Position numbers and translations under genes: made by a program. DNA of 19,868 nucleotides from the NCBI GenBank assembly GCA_964538875.1, contig CAZIHO010000063.1, forward strand, positions 1-19,868, given 5' to 3'. Origin of the DNA: CAZIHO01 sp964538875. GTDB lineage: Bacteria > Pseudomonadota > Gammaproteobacteria > Chromatiales > Chromatiaceae. Under the pieces are notes generated by a model that saw nothing but the letters and a program-made list of their open reading frames with translations, had not been told where the DNA came from and did not search any database. This document shows, piece after piece, positions 6,862 through 14,786 of the stretch (the first letter of the stretch is position 1; every line of letters begins with the position of its first letter).

Positions 6862-7932
6862 TCAGTCGCCCCAGCGGGGCATCAGCACCCAGTAATCCAG
6901 GTCCAGCACCACGTTTTCGTGGTACTGAAGCTTGCCATCCCGCTCCACCTTGGGCGCTTCAATGGCCTGGGATTCCAGATTCTTGACGCCGATGGTGCGC
7001 AGACGCAGGGCACCCAGGTCCTGGCGTTCTGGCAGCGCCCACTTGTCCAGTACTTCGCTGTAGGCATACAGGGTGTCGCCGGCGAAGGTGGGATTGGAAT
7101 GGGTGCCGGCGTTGATGGCCAGCAGTTTGACTGCATTGGCCAGGCCGTTGTAGGACAGGGCCCGGCACACGGAAATCACATGACCGCCGTACATGAGGCG
7201 CCGGCCGAACCGGGAGGAGCGCATCATATGGGCGTCGAAATGCAGCCGGGCGGTGTTCTGATATAGCTTGGTGGCCAGGGTGTGGTCGGTTTCGTCAATG
7301 GTGAGGCCGTCCAGGTGATCGATGCGCTCGCCCACCTGGTAGTCCTCCCACAGGTGGGGCGAGCCGGTTAGGCTGGTCTCGAACCCGTCGGCATTGAAAT
7401 GGTCGGGAATCGGCAACCGCTCCGGGGTCACCTTGGCCGGCAACTCCGGGATGATGGTCTTGGGCGCCGGACGGGACTTATCCCGCTTATGCACCATGAC
7501 CCACCGAATCCAGGTCAGCACTTCCTCGCCGAACTGGTTGAGGGTGGTGGAACGTACATACACATTGCCGTTTTCCCCGGAGGCGTTCTCTTTCAGACCG
7601 ACGACGGTACTCTCGGAGCGCAGGGTGTCGCCCACGTACAGGGGTTTCAGGAAGCGCACGTCGGCGTAGCCCAGGTTGGCCACCGCGTTCAGCGAAATGT
7701 CCGCTACCGTCTTGCCAAAACCTATGTGGAACGCCAGCAGATCGTCCATGGTTTGTTCCCGCAATCCTAAGGCGCGGGCCACCGGCGCGGCGCAGTGGAG
7801 GACGTGGCGGCTGCCGGTGAGGGCGATGTAGAGGGCCGCGTCACCACTGGTGAGGGTGCGGGGCGTGCCGTGTTCGATGGTCTGCCCCAGGCTAAAGTCT
7901 TCAAAAAAATTACCGGCGAATTGCTTTTGCAT
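6862..7932 (-). CDS. mch: Mesaconyl-CoA hydratase (beta-methylmalyl-CoA dehydratase)
   Basis: Mch reversibly interconverts mesaconyl-C1-CoA and beta-methylmalyl-CoA, a step of the ethylmalonyl-CoA pathway, the 3-hydroxypropionate bi-cycle and the methylaspartate cycle. The 356-residue product is a double hot-dog (MaoC-type) protein. Its segments closely follow characterised Mch proteins from memory: GNFFEDFSLGQTIEH (7-21), FHIGFGKTVADISLNAVANL (69-88), LYQNTARLHFD (223-233) and RRLMYGGHVIS (244-254). The start is ATG at 7932, because AAGGA lies 9 nt upstream. A TTG six bases earlier would sit too close to that site. It is the last gene of a four-gene minus-strand operon, 31 bp after the preceding CitE-like gene. 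Related MaoC enzymes for itaconyl-CoA are shorter, which favours the Mch call. Confidence 0.9.
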   Translation of the reverse strand: MQKQFAGNFFEDFSLGQTIEHGTPRTLTSGDAALYIALTGSRHVLHCAAPVARALGLREQTMDDLLAFHIGFGKTVADISLNAVANLGYADVRFLKPLYVGDTLRSESTVVGLKENASGENGNVYVRSTTLNQFGEEVLTWIRWVMVHKRDKSRPAPKTIIPELPAKVTPERLPIPDHFNADGFETSLTGSPHLWEDYQVGERIDHLDGLTIDETDHTLATKLYQNTARLHFDAHMMRSSRFGRRLMYGGHVISVCRALSYNGLANAVKLLAINAGTHSNPTFAGDTLYAYSEVLDKWALPERQDLGALRLRTIGVKNLESQAIEAPKVERDGKLQYHENVVLDLDYWVLMPRWGD

Positions 7933-7963
7933 GGTCAAGAATCCTTGTTACCGGGTAGGTTAC

Positions 7964-8866
7964 CTAGGTCGCGGATGGCCGGGCGTCGTTGTAGGCGGTT
8001 TCCCGCTCCCGGATCGCCTGGTGTAACGCCACCACCCGCCGCGCCGCGTCCAGTTCCACGGGTTGCAGGAGACGGCCTTCCAGCACTGCGTAGGGCCGGC
8101 TCTCCAATTGGGCCTGTTCCATGGTACGAATCACCGCCCGCGCCTTCTCTACTTCTTTGATGCGGGGCGTGAAGGTGTCGTTGGTGTAGGGCAACTGCAC
8201 CGGATGCACCACGCACTTGCCGTCGAAGCCCAGTTCCCGGCCCTGGCGACAGGAGCGCTCGCAGGTTTGGGCTTCGTTGAGGTCCAGGTGGGAGCCGTCT
8301 ACCGCCATCTTGCCGTGGGCGCGGGCTGCCAGCACCACCAGGCCCAGGCTGGTGAACAAGCCGATGCGATCCGACGTGGGGCTGACCCGCAGGGTGGCGG
8401 CGAGGGCGGCGGTGTTCACCACCAGGCAGCAGACCCGTTCCGAAGCGACCGCCATGTCTTCGGCCCGCAACACCGCCATGGGCGACTCGATCATCAACAT
8501 CACCGGCAGGTCTCCGCCGCCGGCGGCGTCCAGGCGGGCGATGGCCTCTTGCACGCCTTGGGCGGAACAAAGCCCCGGAAACAGCACCGCGTCACAGCCA
8601 CTGGTGGCGATGGCGGCCAAATCCTGGCCGCCCCAAGGGCTGTCCAGGGGATTGACCCGCACCACTAATTCCTGGTTGCGAAAACCGCCCGCCGCCAATA
8701 CCTCCACCAACCGGGCCCGCGCCTCCTCTTTGTGCTCCGGCGCCACCGCGTCGTGCAAGTCGAAGATGATTCCGTCCGCCGAAACGTCCCGGGCTTTTTC
8801 CAGGTGGCGGGGAACGTCGGCAGACACATAAAGCAGGGACCGCCGGGGTTTGATGGGTGGTGTCAT
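7964..8866 (-). CDS. CitE/HpcH-family protein lacking the usual metal-binding Asp
   Basis: Its family includes CitE, malyl-CoA and beta-methylmalyl-CoA lyases and malyl-CoA thioesterase, Mg-dependent TIM-barrel enzymes acting on acyl-CoA esters. I chose ATG at 8866 (300 residues), since GGAG lies 7 nt before it. An ATG at 8899, overlapping the upstream stop as ATGA, is the alternative (311 residues). Numbering from the longer form, it keeps RRSLLYVSADVP (19-30), IFDLHDAVAPE (45-55; usual LEDAV has become LHDAV), VVRVNP with R81, MLMIESP with E138 and CVVHPVQ (229-235). Where CitE enzymes have G-x-E-D-L, this protein has NTAAL (162-166), so the Asp metal ligand is Ala165. The usual LPK is LFPGL. 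The frame is intact, so it is either a catalytically altered enzyme or a pseudoenzyme. Confidence 0.85.
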   Translation of the reverse strand: MTPPIKPRRSLLYVSADVPRHLEKARDVSADGIIFDLHDAVAPEHKEEARARLVEVLAAGGFRNQELVVRVNPLDSPWGGQDLAAIATSGCDAVLFPGLCSAQGVQEAIARLDAAGGGDLPVMLMIESPMAVLRAEDMAVASERVCCLVVNTAALAATLRVSPTSDRIGLFTSLGLVVLAARAHGKMAVDGSHLDLNEAQTCERSCRQGRELGFDGKCVVHPVQLPYTNDTFTPRIKEVEKARAVIRTMEQAQLESRPYAVLEGRLLQPVELDAARRVVALHQAIRERETAYNDARPSAT

Positions 8867-8895
8867 GCTGCTACTCCGGGAAGGCTGGGGGCTGT

Positions 8896-10518
8896 TCATG
8901 GATTTTGCTCAGGGTGGTTGCCGGCCTCGATCAGGGCCTTGAGCCGGGCGCGTACCACCTTGCCGTTCTTGGTGCGGGGATAGTCCTGCACCAGATGGAT
9001 GCGCTTGGGACGCTTGTAGCCCGCCAGGTGGGCGGCGCCGAACGCCAGCAAGTCATCCTCGTGCAACTGGACGCCAGGGACCGGCACGACGCAGGCCGCC
9101 ACCAGGGTCTTTTCCTTGTCCAGGTCCTCGCCGATGGCCACGCAATCCGCTACGCCGGGATGGGTCTTCATGACCCGCTCCACCTCGTGGGGCGACACCC
9201 GGTAGCCAAAGGTGTTGATGATGTCGTCGCGCCGGCCCAGGAACCAGATATAGCCATCCGGGTCTTCGCGGGCATAGTCTCCGGTCAGGAACCAGCCGTC
9301 GCGGCGTACCGCCGCCGTTTCCTCCGGCAACTGCCAATAGCGGATGAACAGGCCCGGATCCGATTCTGGAATGCAGATCATGCCCTCCTCGCCCTGGGCT
9401 ACCGGCTCCAGTTCCTCGTCCAGCAGCCGCACCTGGTGGCCTGGCTGGGGAAAGCCCGCCGCACCGGGCCGGATCGGCTTACCCGGATGCTGAGAAATGT
9501 AATAGGACAACTCGGACATGCCGATGGCTTCGTAAATGTCCATGCCGAAGCGATCCCGCCAAGCGTGCAACATCTCATCGGACAGGTGCTCGCCGGCGCT
9601 CATGCAGTGGCGCAGGGTGGGCACGTCCTGGCCGCCCAGTTCGGTCTTTTGGATGATCTGGCGATAAATGGTGGGTACGCCGATGAAAATGGTGCAGCCG
9701 TGCTTGGCGATCAGGCGCGGCCATAGCCAGGCGTCGTTGGCGCCCTCGTGCAGGATCACGGTCTTGCCGTTGTACAGGGGATCCATGAGTCCGGAGCCCA
9801 GCACATAGGTCCAGTTGAGCTTGCCGGAATGGAGAATGCGGTCACCGGGATGGAAGTCGAACCAATATTCCCGGGCCGGTTCCCGGCCGATCATGGCCCG
9901 ATGGGCGTGCAGCACGCCCTTGGGATGGCCGGTGGTGCCGGACGTATAGACCAGGTACGCCGGGTCCTCCGCCTTGCTGGCATGGGCCGGTTCCCAGACG
10001 TTGATGGCGGCCACGCCGGTATCGAAATCGTGCAGCAGGGGCGCGCCGTCCGACGCCGGCAGATCCCCCGGCCCCGCCAGTAGCACATGGCGCAATTGGG
10101 GCAAGTGGGATAGCTCCTCCTTGAGGGCGGGCCATTGGGACTTGTGGGTGACCAACACGCTGGCGCCGGAATCCTCGGCCAGATAGCGCACCTCCTCTGC
10201 CACTAGTAGAGTCGAGGTGGGCACCGCGATGGCGCCCCGCTTCATGGTGCCGAGAAAGGCGGTGGGATAGGCCAGGCTATTGGGCAGTCGAATCAATACC
10301 CGCTCGCCCAGGCCCACGCCCAGGTTCCGCAGCCATTGGGCGAACCGGGACGTGGCGTCCGCCAATTCCTGGAAAGTCGCCAGGCTGGTGCCCAGCTGGT
10401 CGTCCTCCACGATCATGGCCATGTGGCCCGCCACCTCGGTGCCCAAATGGGCATCGGTGCAGGCCACGCCGATATTGAAATAGTCGGGCACTTGCCAAGT
10501 GAAGCTGGATGAGTTCAT
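8896..10518 (-). CDS. AMP-forming acyl-CoA synthetase (ANL superfamily)
   Basis: This predicted cytoplasmic enzyme activates a carboxylic acid with ATP to an acyl-AMP and then to an acyl-CoA. The 540-residue product has the P-loop YTSGTTGHPKG (191-201), an aromatic and Gly-rich acid-binding region, the Mg/adenylate motif region YEAIGMSE, LTGDYAREDPDGY, the hinge motif GRRDDIINTFGYRVSP and the C-terminal PRTKNGK with catalytic-type K520. The overall pattern is nearest to medium-chain and benzoate-CoA ligase-like or acetyl-CoA synthetase-like enzymes. The substrate cannot be read from sequence. Placed between CitE genes and mch, a dicarboxylic acid such as mesaconate, itaconate or citramalate is a reasonable guess. 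Its ATG overlaps the upstream stop by one base (TAATG), and its stop overlaps an ATG of the next gene (ATGA), so translation is probably coupled. Confidence 0.88.
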   Translation of the reverse strand: MNSSSFTWQVPDYFNIGVACTDAHLGTEVAGHMAMIVEDDQLGTSLATFQELADATSRFAQWLRNLGVGLGERVLIRLPNSLAYPTAFLGTMKRGAIAVPTSTLLVAEEVRYLAEDSGASVLVTHKSQWPALKEELSHLPQLRHVLLAGPGDLPASDGAPLLHDFDTGVAAINVWEPAHASKAEDPAYLVYTSGTTGHPKGVLHAHRAMIGREPAREYWFDFHPGDRILHSGKLNWTYVLGSGLMDPLYNGKTVILHEGANDAWLWPRLIAKHGCTIFIGVPTIYRQIIQKTELGGQDVPTLRHCMSAGEHLSDEMLHAWRDRFGMDIYEAIGMSELSYYISQHPGKPIRPGAAGFPQPGHQVRLLDEELEPVAQGEEGMICIPESDPGLFIRYWQLPEETAAVRRDGWFLTGDYAREDPDGYIWFLGRRDDIINTFGYRVSPHEVERVMKTHPGVADCVAIGEDLDKEKTLVAACVVPVPGVQLHEDDLLAFGAAHLAGYKRPKRIHLVQDYPRTKNGKVVRARLKALIEAGNHPEQNP

Positions 10519-11639
10519 TAGAGCACCGTTCCGTAAGGCCAGTTTTCACGCACCACCTGCACCGGCAGCATGCGCAACACACCCAGGGCAAAGCGGGTGT
10601 CCGCCTCGGACAGGGCGTGTAACGCCCGCGCCCGCAACAGCGTCTGCAACGCCTTGCCGAACATGGGGGGATCCAACATCTCACCCTCGAAGCGGATGGC
10701 GCCTCCCAACAGGGCGTCGGCGTCGATGGCCGCCTGCAGAATGGCGATGGCCCGTTTGATCTCCCCCGGCGAGGGGGTGAAGGCAACCTTACACAGATGA
10801 ATATGGTTGGGATGAATGACCTGCTTGCCGGTCAGGCCCATGGCCGCTTCCTGGCAGGCGTGACGATGCACCACATGGGATTCGGTGTCGCCGTGCAGAT
10901 CCAGCCAGCGGCGCACGTCATGGTTTTCCACGAAATGCTCGGGCATGGGGTTTTCATTGATCAGCACCTCGACGCCGCCGATGACGCCCTTGCCCTGGAT
11001 GCGCGCTTCGAACAACAGCATTTGCAGGTAGGTCTTCAACTCCTCCACCCAGTGCTCCGGGGTGATGCGAATGGCCATGGCCTTGGAGAAGTCGTGAATG
11101 CCGAACACCACGTGCCGCACCGTGGAATATTGCATCAACTCCGGCGCCAGCTTGAGGGAGTTGGGGTGTTCGATGATGGGCTGGATCTGAATGCGCGGGT
11201 TGACGCCCGCCAGCCAGGCGGACAGGTCCCGGATTTCCGCCGCACCGTAGGCCTCCCCGGCCTTGGCCAGCACGATCACATGGATATGTTCGGCCAGGGC
11301 GTGGACCATTAGCAGGTCCTTTTCGTATTCTTCGGTGCGGAACGGGTTGATACGCACCGCAATTTGCACATCCTTGCGCTCCATGCGCGGCAATTCTTGG
11401 AGTAGTAACTCCCGGCTTTGGGCCTTTTGTCGACAACCGTCCTCCAAGTCGAACAATAAGGTGTGGGCGCTGGTGCGCCAGGCATGACGCTTGAGACGCT
11501 CTGCCGCCGCCTCAAGGCTCTCGTAAACCCCCTGGGCGGGCAGATACTTCACCGGCGGATAGTACAGTTGGATTCCCGGCCAATACTGGCCCAGCACCGC
11601 CTCATCGGTGACTTCGGTGAGATACTGCGTTCGATTCAT
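10518..11639 (-). CDS. CitE/HpcH-family C-C lyase, first gene of the mch operon
   Basis: This is a predicted Mg-dependent acyl-CoA lyase or aldolase of the HpcH/HpaI-CitE superfamily. The start is ATG at 11639 (MNRTQYL), preceded by a strong GGAGGAGG about 11 nt upstream. An upstream in-frame extension has no such site. The 373-residue product keeps the key positions: LLFDLEDG (61-68), AVRINPF with R96, PIIEH with metal ligand E157, FGIHDF with metal ligand D183, and VIHPNHI (274-280). It is longer than ordinary CitE (about 270-320). An insert-like region at about 220-262, rich in His, Glu and Asp, lies before the VIHP motif. It heads the operon, so its promoter should lie in 11640-11823. Likely substrates are malyl-CoA, beta-methylmalyl-CoA or citramalyl-CoA, but the choice is inference. 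Confidence 0.87.
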   Translation of the reverse strand: MNRTQYLTEVTDEAVLGQYWPGIQLYYPPVKYLPAQGVYESLEAAAERLKRHAWRTSAHTLLFDLEDGCRQKAQSRELLLQELPRMERKDVQIAVRINPFRTEEYEKDLLMVHALAEHIHVIVLAKAGEAYGAAEIRDLSAWLAGVNPRIQIQPIIEHPNSLKLAPELMQYSTVRHVVFGIHDFSKAMAIRITPEHWVEELKTYLQMLLFEARIQGKGVIGGVEVLINENPMPEHFVENHDVRRWLDLHGDTESHVVHRHACQEAAMGLTGKQVIHPNHIHLCKVAFTPSPGEIKRAIAILQAAIDADALLGGAIRFEGEMLDPPMFGKALQTLLRARALHALSEADTRFALGVLRMLPVQVVRENWPYGTVL

Positions 11640-11724
11640 GCCGAGACCCCTCCTCCTGCGAATGCTTAATGATGGGTATCCGGAGGCGGGCCGATCGTGA
11701 ACGACTTCTCTTGACTCCCGCCCC

Positions 11725-11740
11725 GGATTGTTGACAATCC
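11725..11740. promoter_or_regulatory. Palindromic operator candidate between divergent CitE-family genes
   Basis: GGATTGT-TG-ACAATCC is a perfect inverted repeat with 7-bp arms and a 2-bp centre. It lies in the 184-bp divergent region and overlaps a TTGACA hexamer at 11731-11736. The ATTGT-N2-ACAAT form resembles operators of GntR-type repressors that sense acyl or carboxylic ligands. No regulator gene is in the window. It could control either or both directions. Confidence 0.5.
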
Positions 11741-11823
11741 TACTCAACTAAATGCTGCGGCGCAACACGCAAGTTTACTGAAATGGTCCTTATACACAAG
11801 CCAACCTGAGAGGAGTTAGCACC

Positions 11824-12816
11824 ATGACTGAGCTGGTTCACCCGGCGGCGGCCCTGTTTCCTGGAGAGCGTCCCTTCCCCATCATTCCCACTTGCGAGCA
11901 CTTCGCCGGCAGTGACAAGCTCATCGCCAAGGCCCTGGAACTCCAGGAGCGCCTCGGCCCCATTTTCGACATCACCTGCGACTGTGAGGACGGCGCCCCC
12001 GCCGGCCGGGAACGGGCCCACGCGGAAATGATCGTCGGTATCCTCACCGGCCCCACCAACCGCCACCTCATGGCCGGCGCCCGCATCCACGACCCCAGTC
12101 ACGACCATTGGCGGGATGACGTGGAAATCCTGGTGAACGGCGCCGGGGAGCAGTTGGCCTACATCACCATCCCCAAGTCCACCGCCGCCAGCCAAGTGCG
12201 GGAAGTGGTGGAAACCATTCGCGCCACCGCCGCCCACCGGGGCCTCAAGCGGGAAATTCCCATCCATGTGCTGATTGAAACCCACGGCGCCCTGCGGGAA
12301 GTCTGGGACATCGCCCGCATTCCCTGGGTGCAGGTGCTGGACTTCGGCCTCATGGACTTCGTCAGCGGCCATCATGGCGCCATTCCCGCCGCTGCCATGC
12401 GCAGTCCCGGCCAGTTTGACCATCCCCTGCTGGCGCGGGCCAAAACCGAGGTGGTGGCGGCAGCGCTGGCCAACGGCATCGTCCCGGCCCACAACGTGAC
12501 CCTGGACCTCAAGAACACCTACGCCACCTACCAGGATGCCCGCCGCGCCCGCACCCAGTTTGGTTTTCTGCGTATGTGGAGCATCTACCCGGCCCAGATC
12601 CAATCCATCGTGGACGCCATGCGTCCCGAATATCACGAAGTCCAGGACGGCGCTGCCATCCTGCTGGCCGCCCAAAAGGCCCACTGGGGACCCATCCAAT
12701 ATCAGGGTGAACTGCATGACCGCGCCACCTACCGCTACTTCTGGGACGTGCTCCAGAAGGCGCGGGTGACCGGCACCAGCATCCCGGCGGAAGCGGAGCA
12801 GGCGTTTTTTGGCTGA
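11824..12816 (+). CDS. Third CitE/HpcH-family CoA-ester lyase
   Basis: The 330-residue protein of the HpcH/HpaI aldolase and citrate lyase superfamily keeps the expected active-site pattern. It has DITCDCEDGA (49-58), ARIHD with R87, TIPKS with K118, VLIETHG with metal-ligand position E152 and DFGLMDF with D178 as the second ligand position. The C-terminal part (MWSIYPAQIQSIVDAM) corresponds to the IHPxQ region of relatives but is divergent. ATG at 11824 has AGGAG 8 nt upstream. A TATACA hexamer at 11791-11796 may be its -10. It is transcribed away from the synthetase-mch operon and ends at a strong terminator. It probably acts on a malyl- or methylmalyl-type CoA ester. I cannot tell which of the paralogues is the physiological lyase for Mch. 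Confidence 0.87.
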   Translation: MTELVHPAAALFPGERPFPIIPTCEHFAGSDKLIAKALELQERLGPIFDITCDCEDGAPAGRERAHAEMIVGILTGPTNRHLMAGARIHDPSHDHWRDDVEILVNGAGEQLAYITIPKSTAASQVREVVETIRATAAHRGLKREIPIHVLIETHGALREVWDIARIPWVQVLDFGLMDFVSGHHGAIPAAAMRSPGQFDHPLLARAKTEVVAAALANGIVPAHNVTLDLKNTYATYQDARRARTQFGFLRMWSIYPAQIQSIVDAMRPEYHEVQDGAAILLAAQKAHWGPIQYQGELHDRATYRYFWDVLQKARVTGTSIPAEAEQAFFG

Positions 12817-12843
12817 CCCCAAGTCTAGCGACGGATGACACCG

Positions 12844-12866
12844 AAACGGGGCCGCTGGCCCCGTTT
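12844..12866 (+). terminator. Rho-independent terminator after the third CitE-family gene
   Basis: AAACGGGGCC (12844-12853) and GGCCCCGTTT (12857-12866) form a perfect 10-bp stem around a 3-nt loop, followed by GTTC. The 3' arm ends in TTT and more T follows, giving a short U tract. It is 28 bp after the stop at 12816, in a 260-bp gap before the next gene. Confidence 0.8.
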
Positions 12867-13076
12867 GTTCGTGAAGACCGGCTCCTGGGAGCCTAGCATC
12901 TGGGCCAGGCCGTCCGGTGGCTAGGCAGGTCCGCCGCACGGCTCCCCTCCGGTTGCTGAAACGGCGTTGCATAATGGCTGCTAGCTATTGGTTTTTTACC
13001 CCTGTTGCCCCAGATTAGCGATTCCCGAGCATCCTGCCTTGGCTGTCTAAATTCATATAAATTAAATAGATACATC

Positions 13077-13745
13077 ATGAAGTTCAAGTTGCTGGTGTTT
13101 GACTGGGACGGCACGCTCATGGACTCGGAAGCCCGCATCGTGGGTTCCATGGCTTCCGCGCTGCGGGACCTGGAACTGGTGGGGCGGGAACGCTGCGAGG
13201 TGCGGGGCTTGATCGGCCTGGGCTTGGATGAGGCCATCGCCACCTTGCTGCCGGACCTGGACCCGTCCCACCGGCAACGGGTCGCCGAGCGCTACCGGCA
13301 CCATTATCTGGCGCCGGACGGCACCCCCACGCCCCTGTTCCCGGACGCCCGGCAAGTCGTGGAAACGCTGGCCGGTCAGGGTTACCTCATGGGGGTCGCC
13401 ACCGGCAAGAGCCGTCGCGGGCTGGAGCGCTCCTTCGCGGAATCCGGCCTGGGCGGCCTGTTCCACGCCACCCGCTGCGCGGATGAAACCCGTTCCAAGC
13501 CGCACCCGCAAATGCTGCTGGAATTGATGGACGAACTGGGCGTCGATCCGGAGCACACCCTGATGATCGGCGATACTGAATTCGACATTCAGTTGGCCCA
13601 CAATGCCCATGCCGCCGCCCTGGCCGTGACCCACGGCGTACATGCCCGGGATGATCTATGCCGGCTAGAGCCCCTGGACTGCCTGGATGCCTTAGCGCTA
13701 CTGCCCCCCTGGCTTGCGGAATGGAGCGGTTCCGCTGAGGATTAG
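13077..13745 (+). CDS. HAD-superfamily phosphatase (phosphoglycolate phosphatase-like, subfamily IA)
   Basis: This is a predicted small-molecule phosphatase of the cytoplasm. The 222-residue product has FDWDGTLMDSE with D9 as nucleophile and D11 as acid/base, GVATGKS with T109 as motif II, RSKPHP with K141 as motif III, and MIGDTEFD with D166 and D170 as motif IV. The alpha-helical cap (residues 18-85) places it in class C1, near Gph and the uncharacterised HAD protein that often lies between rluC and sppA in Gammaproteobacteria. ATG at 13077 begins the family homology. No clear Shine-Dalgarno precedes it, only an AT-rich leader with CATAAT (12970) and TATAAA (13056) hexamers that may be promoter elements. 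It lies 66 bp before sppA, probably in one operon. No rluC is adjacent in this window. Confidence 0.85.
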   Translation: MKFKLLVFDWDGTLMDSEARIVGSMASALRDLELVGRERCEVRGLIGLGLDEAIATLLPDLDPSHRQRVAERYRHHYLAPDGTPTPLFPDARQVVETLAGQGYLMGVATGKSRRGLERSFAESGLGGLFHATRCADETRSKPHPQMLLELMDELGVDPEHTLMIGDTEFDIQLAHNAHAAALAVTHGVHARDDLCRLEPLDCLDALALLPPWLAEWSGSAED

Positions 13746-13811
13746 ATCCTCCCGTACAGCCCATAACCACGGGCTAGATCAATCACCCTAAGCTAACGAG
13801 GATAGGCGAAG

Positions 13812-14786
13812 ATGGCCGTAGACCCCGAGGACCCCACCCCCGGCAAGACGGAACCGACCCGCTGGGAGCAAAAGCTGATCGAGAAACTGGTCACCGAGAC
13901 CGTCACCGAGCGTCGCCGTGCGCGCCGCTGGGGCATTTTCTTCAAGCTGCTGACCTTTTGCTATCTGGCGGTGCTGCTGTTCTTCATGGTGCCTGAAGAC
14001 TGGTCTGAGCAGGTCAAGGCCAGCGATTCCCACACCGCCCTGGTGGAGGTATCCGGTGTCATCGCGCCGGAAAGCAAGGCCAGCGCCGACAAGATCGTCC
14101 AGGGACTGCGGGCGGCGGTGAAGGACAGCAATACCAAGGGCGTGATTCTGCGCATCAACAGCCCCGGCGGCAGCCCGGTGCAGGCGGCCTATGTGTATGA
14201 CGAAATCCGCCGCCTGCGCAAGAAGCACCCGGATATCCCCATCTATGCGGTGATCGTGGACATGGGCGCGTCCGGCGGCTATTACCTGGCGGCGGCCGCT
14301 GACGCCATCTATGCCGACAAGGGCAGCTTGGTGGGCTCCATCGGCGTGCTCATGAATGGCTTTGGTTTCGTGCAGACCATGGAATCCCTGGGCGTGGAAC
14401 GGCGCCTGCTCACCGCTGGCGAAAATAAGGGCATCATGGACCCCTTCTCCCCCCAGAAAAACGGCGACCGGGACTACTTGCAAAAGCTGCTGGACCGGCT
14501 GCATCAACAGTTCATCAAGGCCGTCAAGGACGGCCGGGGCGACCGGCTCAAGGACGACCCCCGCATCTTCACCGGCCTATTCTGGAGCGGCGAAGAAGCC
14601 CTGGACCTGGGCCTGATCGACGGACTGGGCAGCAGCAGCTACGTGGCCCGGGACATCATCAAGGCGGAAAAAATCGTGGACTTCACCCCCAAGGATGACT
14701 GGGTGAAAAAGCTGGCCGAACAGCTAGGCACCACCGCCGCCCAGATGTTCAACAGCATCAGCACGCCGTCGGTGCAATTGCGTTAA
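13812..14786 (+). CDS. sppA: Signal peptide peptidase SppA, short form
   Basis: This inner-membrane serine protease degrades cleaved signal peptides and other membrane-spanning fragments. The 324-residue protein is the short (about 36 kDa) type with one protease domain. It has a charged cytoplasmic N terminus (1-40), one transmembrane segment (41-60) and then the periplasmic S49-family domain. The nucleophile is S154 in MGASGGYY, and the general base is the Lys in ENKGIMDPF (K206). INSPGGSPVQAAYVYDEI and GSIGVLMNGFG are also typical. ATG at 13812 has GAGG about 13 nt and AGG about 7 nt upstream. It follows the HAD phosphatase gene, a common pairing in this class of bacteria. Confidence 0.93.
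   Translation: MAVDPEDPTPGKTEPTRWEQKLIEKLVTETVTERRRARRWGIFFKLLTFCYLAVLLFFMVPEDWSEQVKASDSHTALVEVSGVIAPESKASADKIVQGLRAAVKDSNTKGVILRINSPGGSPVQAAYVYDEIRRLRKKHPDIPIYAVIVDMGASGGYYLAAAADAIYADKGSLVGSIGVLMNGFGFVQTMESLGVERRLLTAGENKGIMDPFSPQKNGDRDYLQKLLDRLHQQFIKAVKDGRGDRLKDDPRIFTGLFWSGEEALDLGLIDGLGSSSYVARDIIKAEKIVDFTPKDDWVKKLAEQLGTTAAQMFNSISTPSVQLR

Noticed and set aside
12882..12895. Short GGCTC/GAGCC hairpin after the main terminator
   Set aside because: Five-base stem without a U tract; the perfect 10-bp hairpin just upstream already explains termination.
11740..12972. Minus-strand open frame of 410 codons opposite the third CitE-family gene
   Set aside because: It is antisense to a clearly recognised protein with a good ribosome binding site, has no recognisable domain, is Gly/His-rich and runs through the terminator. 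It is a GC-rich shadow frame.
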